DNA of 38,508 nt from Halanaerobiaceae bacterium. GTDB lineage: Bacteria; Bacillota; Halanaerobiia; Halanaerobiales; DTU029. The notes beneath the pieces were generated by a model. The model was not told the origin of the DNA. It was given only the letters and a program-made list of their open reading frames with translations, and did no database searches. Position 1 is the stretch's first letter. Every line of letters begins with the position of its first letter. The stretch lies in NCBI GenBank assembly GCA_012518635.1, contig JAAYRT010000102.1:1-38508 (forward strand). Reading direction: 5' to 3'. This document shows, one piece after another, positions 38,088 through 38,508 of the stretch. Made by a program: the position numbers and the translations under genes.

Positions 38088-38508
38088 CTAATAATATCGC
38101 CAGGCCCTATCCAGGAAGGCCTTTTCCGGATCCTTCATTATTTTAAGGAAACTTGATTTATCAACCTTTACCCGTTCAGGACCATAAAGAACAGCTGGAT
38201 TATTATCCATCTCCTCTATAGTGGCCAGGCCCAGGGCATTATTAAGGGAATAAAATTTCCTATAGCCCGGCATGTCCTCAGGAATTGCCAGGAAATAATT
38301 AATCAAATTAGGCACATGGGTCTTCACATCATCAATCATCCTGTCCAGCGCTGCCAGACCGGCTTCTTTGTTCTCCTCATCAATCAATTCCTGCAGGCTT
38401 ATCCGCAAACTTACCAGAGGCCAGTAGTGTTTAACCCGTTGCTTTACATCTTCCCTGATATCCCGGATCAGATTTATTTTCTGTAAGAATTGGCCTGAAG
38501 CATTAAAA
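38088..38508 (-). CDS. squalene/phytoene synthase-like protein, 3' part (cut by window edge)
   Basis: The reading frame is open to the window end and the last 139 codons are visible. It begins NASGQFLQKINLIRDIREDVKQ, which matches the second aspartate-rich motif region of squalene/phytoene synthases (the LQxxNIxRDxxED pattern), followed by HYWPL. The start lies outside the window; shorter starts inside (TTG at 38408) would lose this motif. The family condenses two prenyl diphosphates head to head, giving squalene, dehydrosqualene or phytoene. The product type cannot be told from this part. Confidence 0.75.
   Translation of the reverse strand, partial: FNASGQFLQKINLIRDIREDVKQRVKHYWPLVSLRISLQELIDEENKEAGLAALDRMIDDVKTHVPNLINYFLAIPEDMPGYRKFYSLNNALGLATIEEMDNNPAVLYGPERVKVDKSSFLKIMKDPEKAFLDRAWRYY

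Overview
The window (38.5 kb, moderately AT-rich, bacterial) looks like chromosomal DNA from a spore-forming diderm firmicute, most plausibly of the Halanaerobiales type. The evidence is a spore coat operon (cotJABC) and an alpha/beta SASP gene, a Bacillota-style glycolytic operon headed by cggR, the rapZ-yvcK-whiA trio, and a secretin gene, which implies an outer membrane. This placement is inferred from gene content; no database search was run. From about 1.3 kb onward every gene reads on the minus strand. No insertion sequence, prophage, CRISPR array or rRNA was seen.

Layout. 0.16-1.24 kb (+): cotJA, cotJB, cotJC, closed by a strong terminator. 1.3-4.2 kb (-): an unknown 73-aa protein, a SASP, a DUF815-type ATPase and an L,D-transpeptidase. 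4.4-8.4 kb (-): tmRNA with its own near-perfect promoter, then smpB, rnr, an HD-domain protein and secG. 8.5-16.1 kb (-): an accessory-looking locus of seven same-direction genes: a minimal secretin, an unknown exported protein with a strand-rich C-terminus, three exported proteins that share sequence blocks and a beta-strand-like C-terminus, a 510-aa exported Ig-like (chaperone/NEW/DUF916-like) protein, and a SARP/BTAD regulator. 16.3-23.7 kb (-): cggR-gap-pgk-tpiA-gpmI-eno with a recognisable CggR operator, intercistronic hairpins and tandem terminators. 23.7-27.8 kb (-): whiA, membrane-anchored yvcK, rapZ and a lipid/diacylglycerol kinase. 27.9-35.3 kb (-): small membrane proteins and a TrkA/TrkH-type K+ uptake pair lying between two closely related SGNH esterases, then an APH-like kinase. 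35.3-38.5 kb (-): carbamate kinase, a PHP-domain phosphoesterase, an unknown polytopic membrane protein, and the 3' part of a squalene/phytoene-synthase-like gene cut by the window edge.

The best candidate for an undescribed system is the 8.5-16.1 kb locus. I read it as a secretin-dependent surface-fibre or secreted-protein system. Its promoter region has an exact 11-bp tandem repeat ending 8 bp upstream of a consensus -10 and no good -35. That is the layout known for SARP-activated promoters, and a SARP-family protein is encoded at the far end of the same locus, so a self-contained regulatory circuit is a testable inference.
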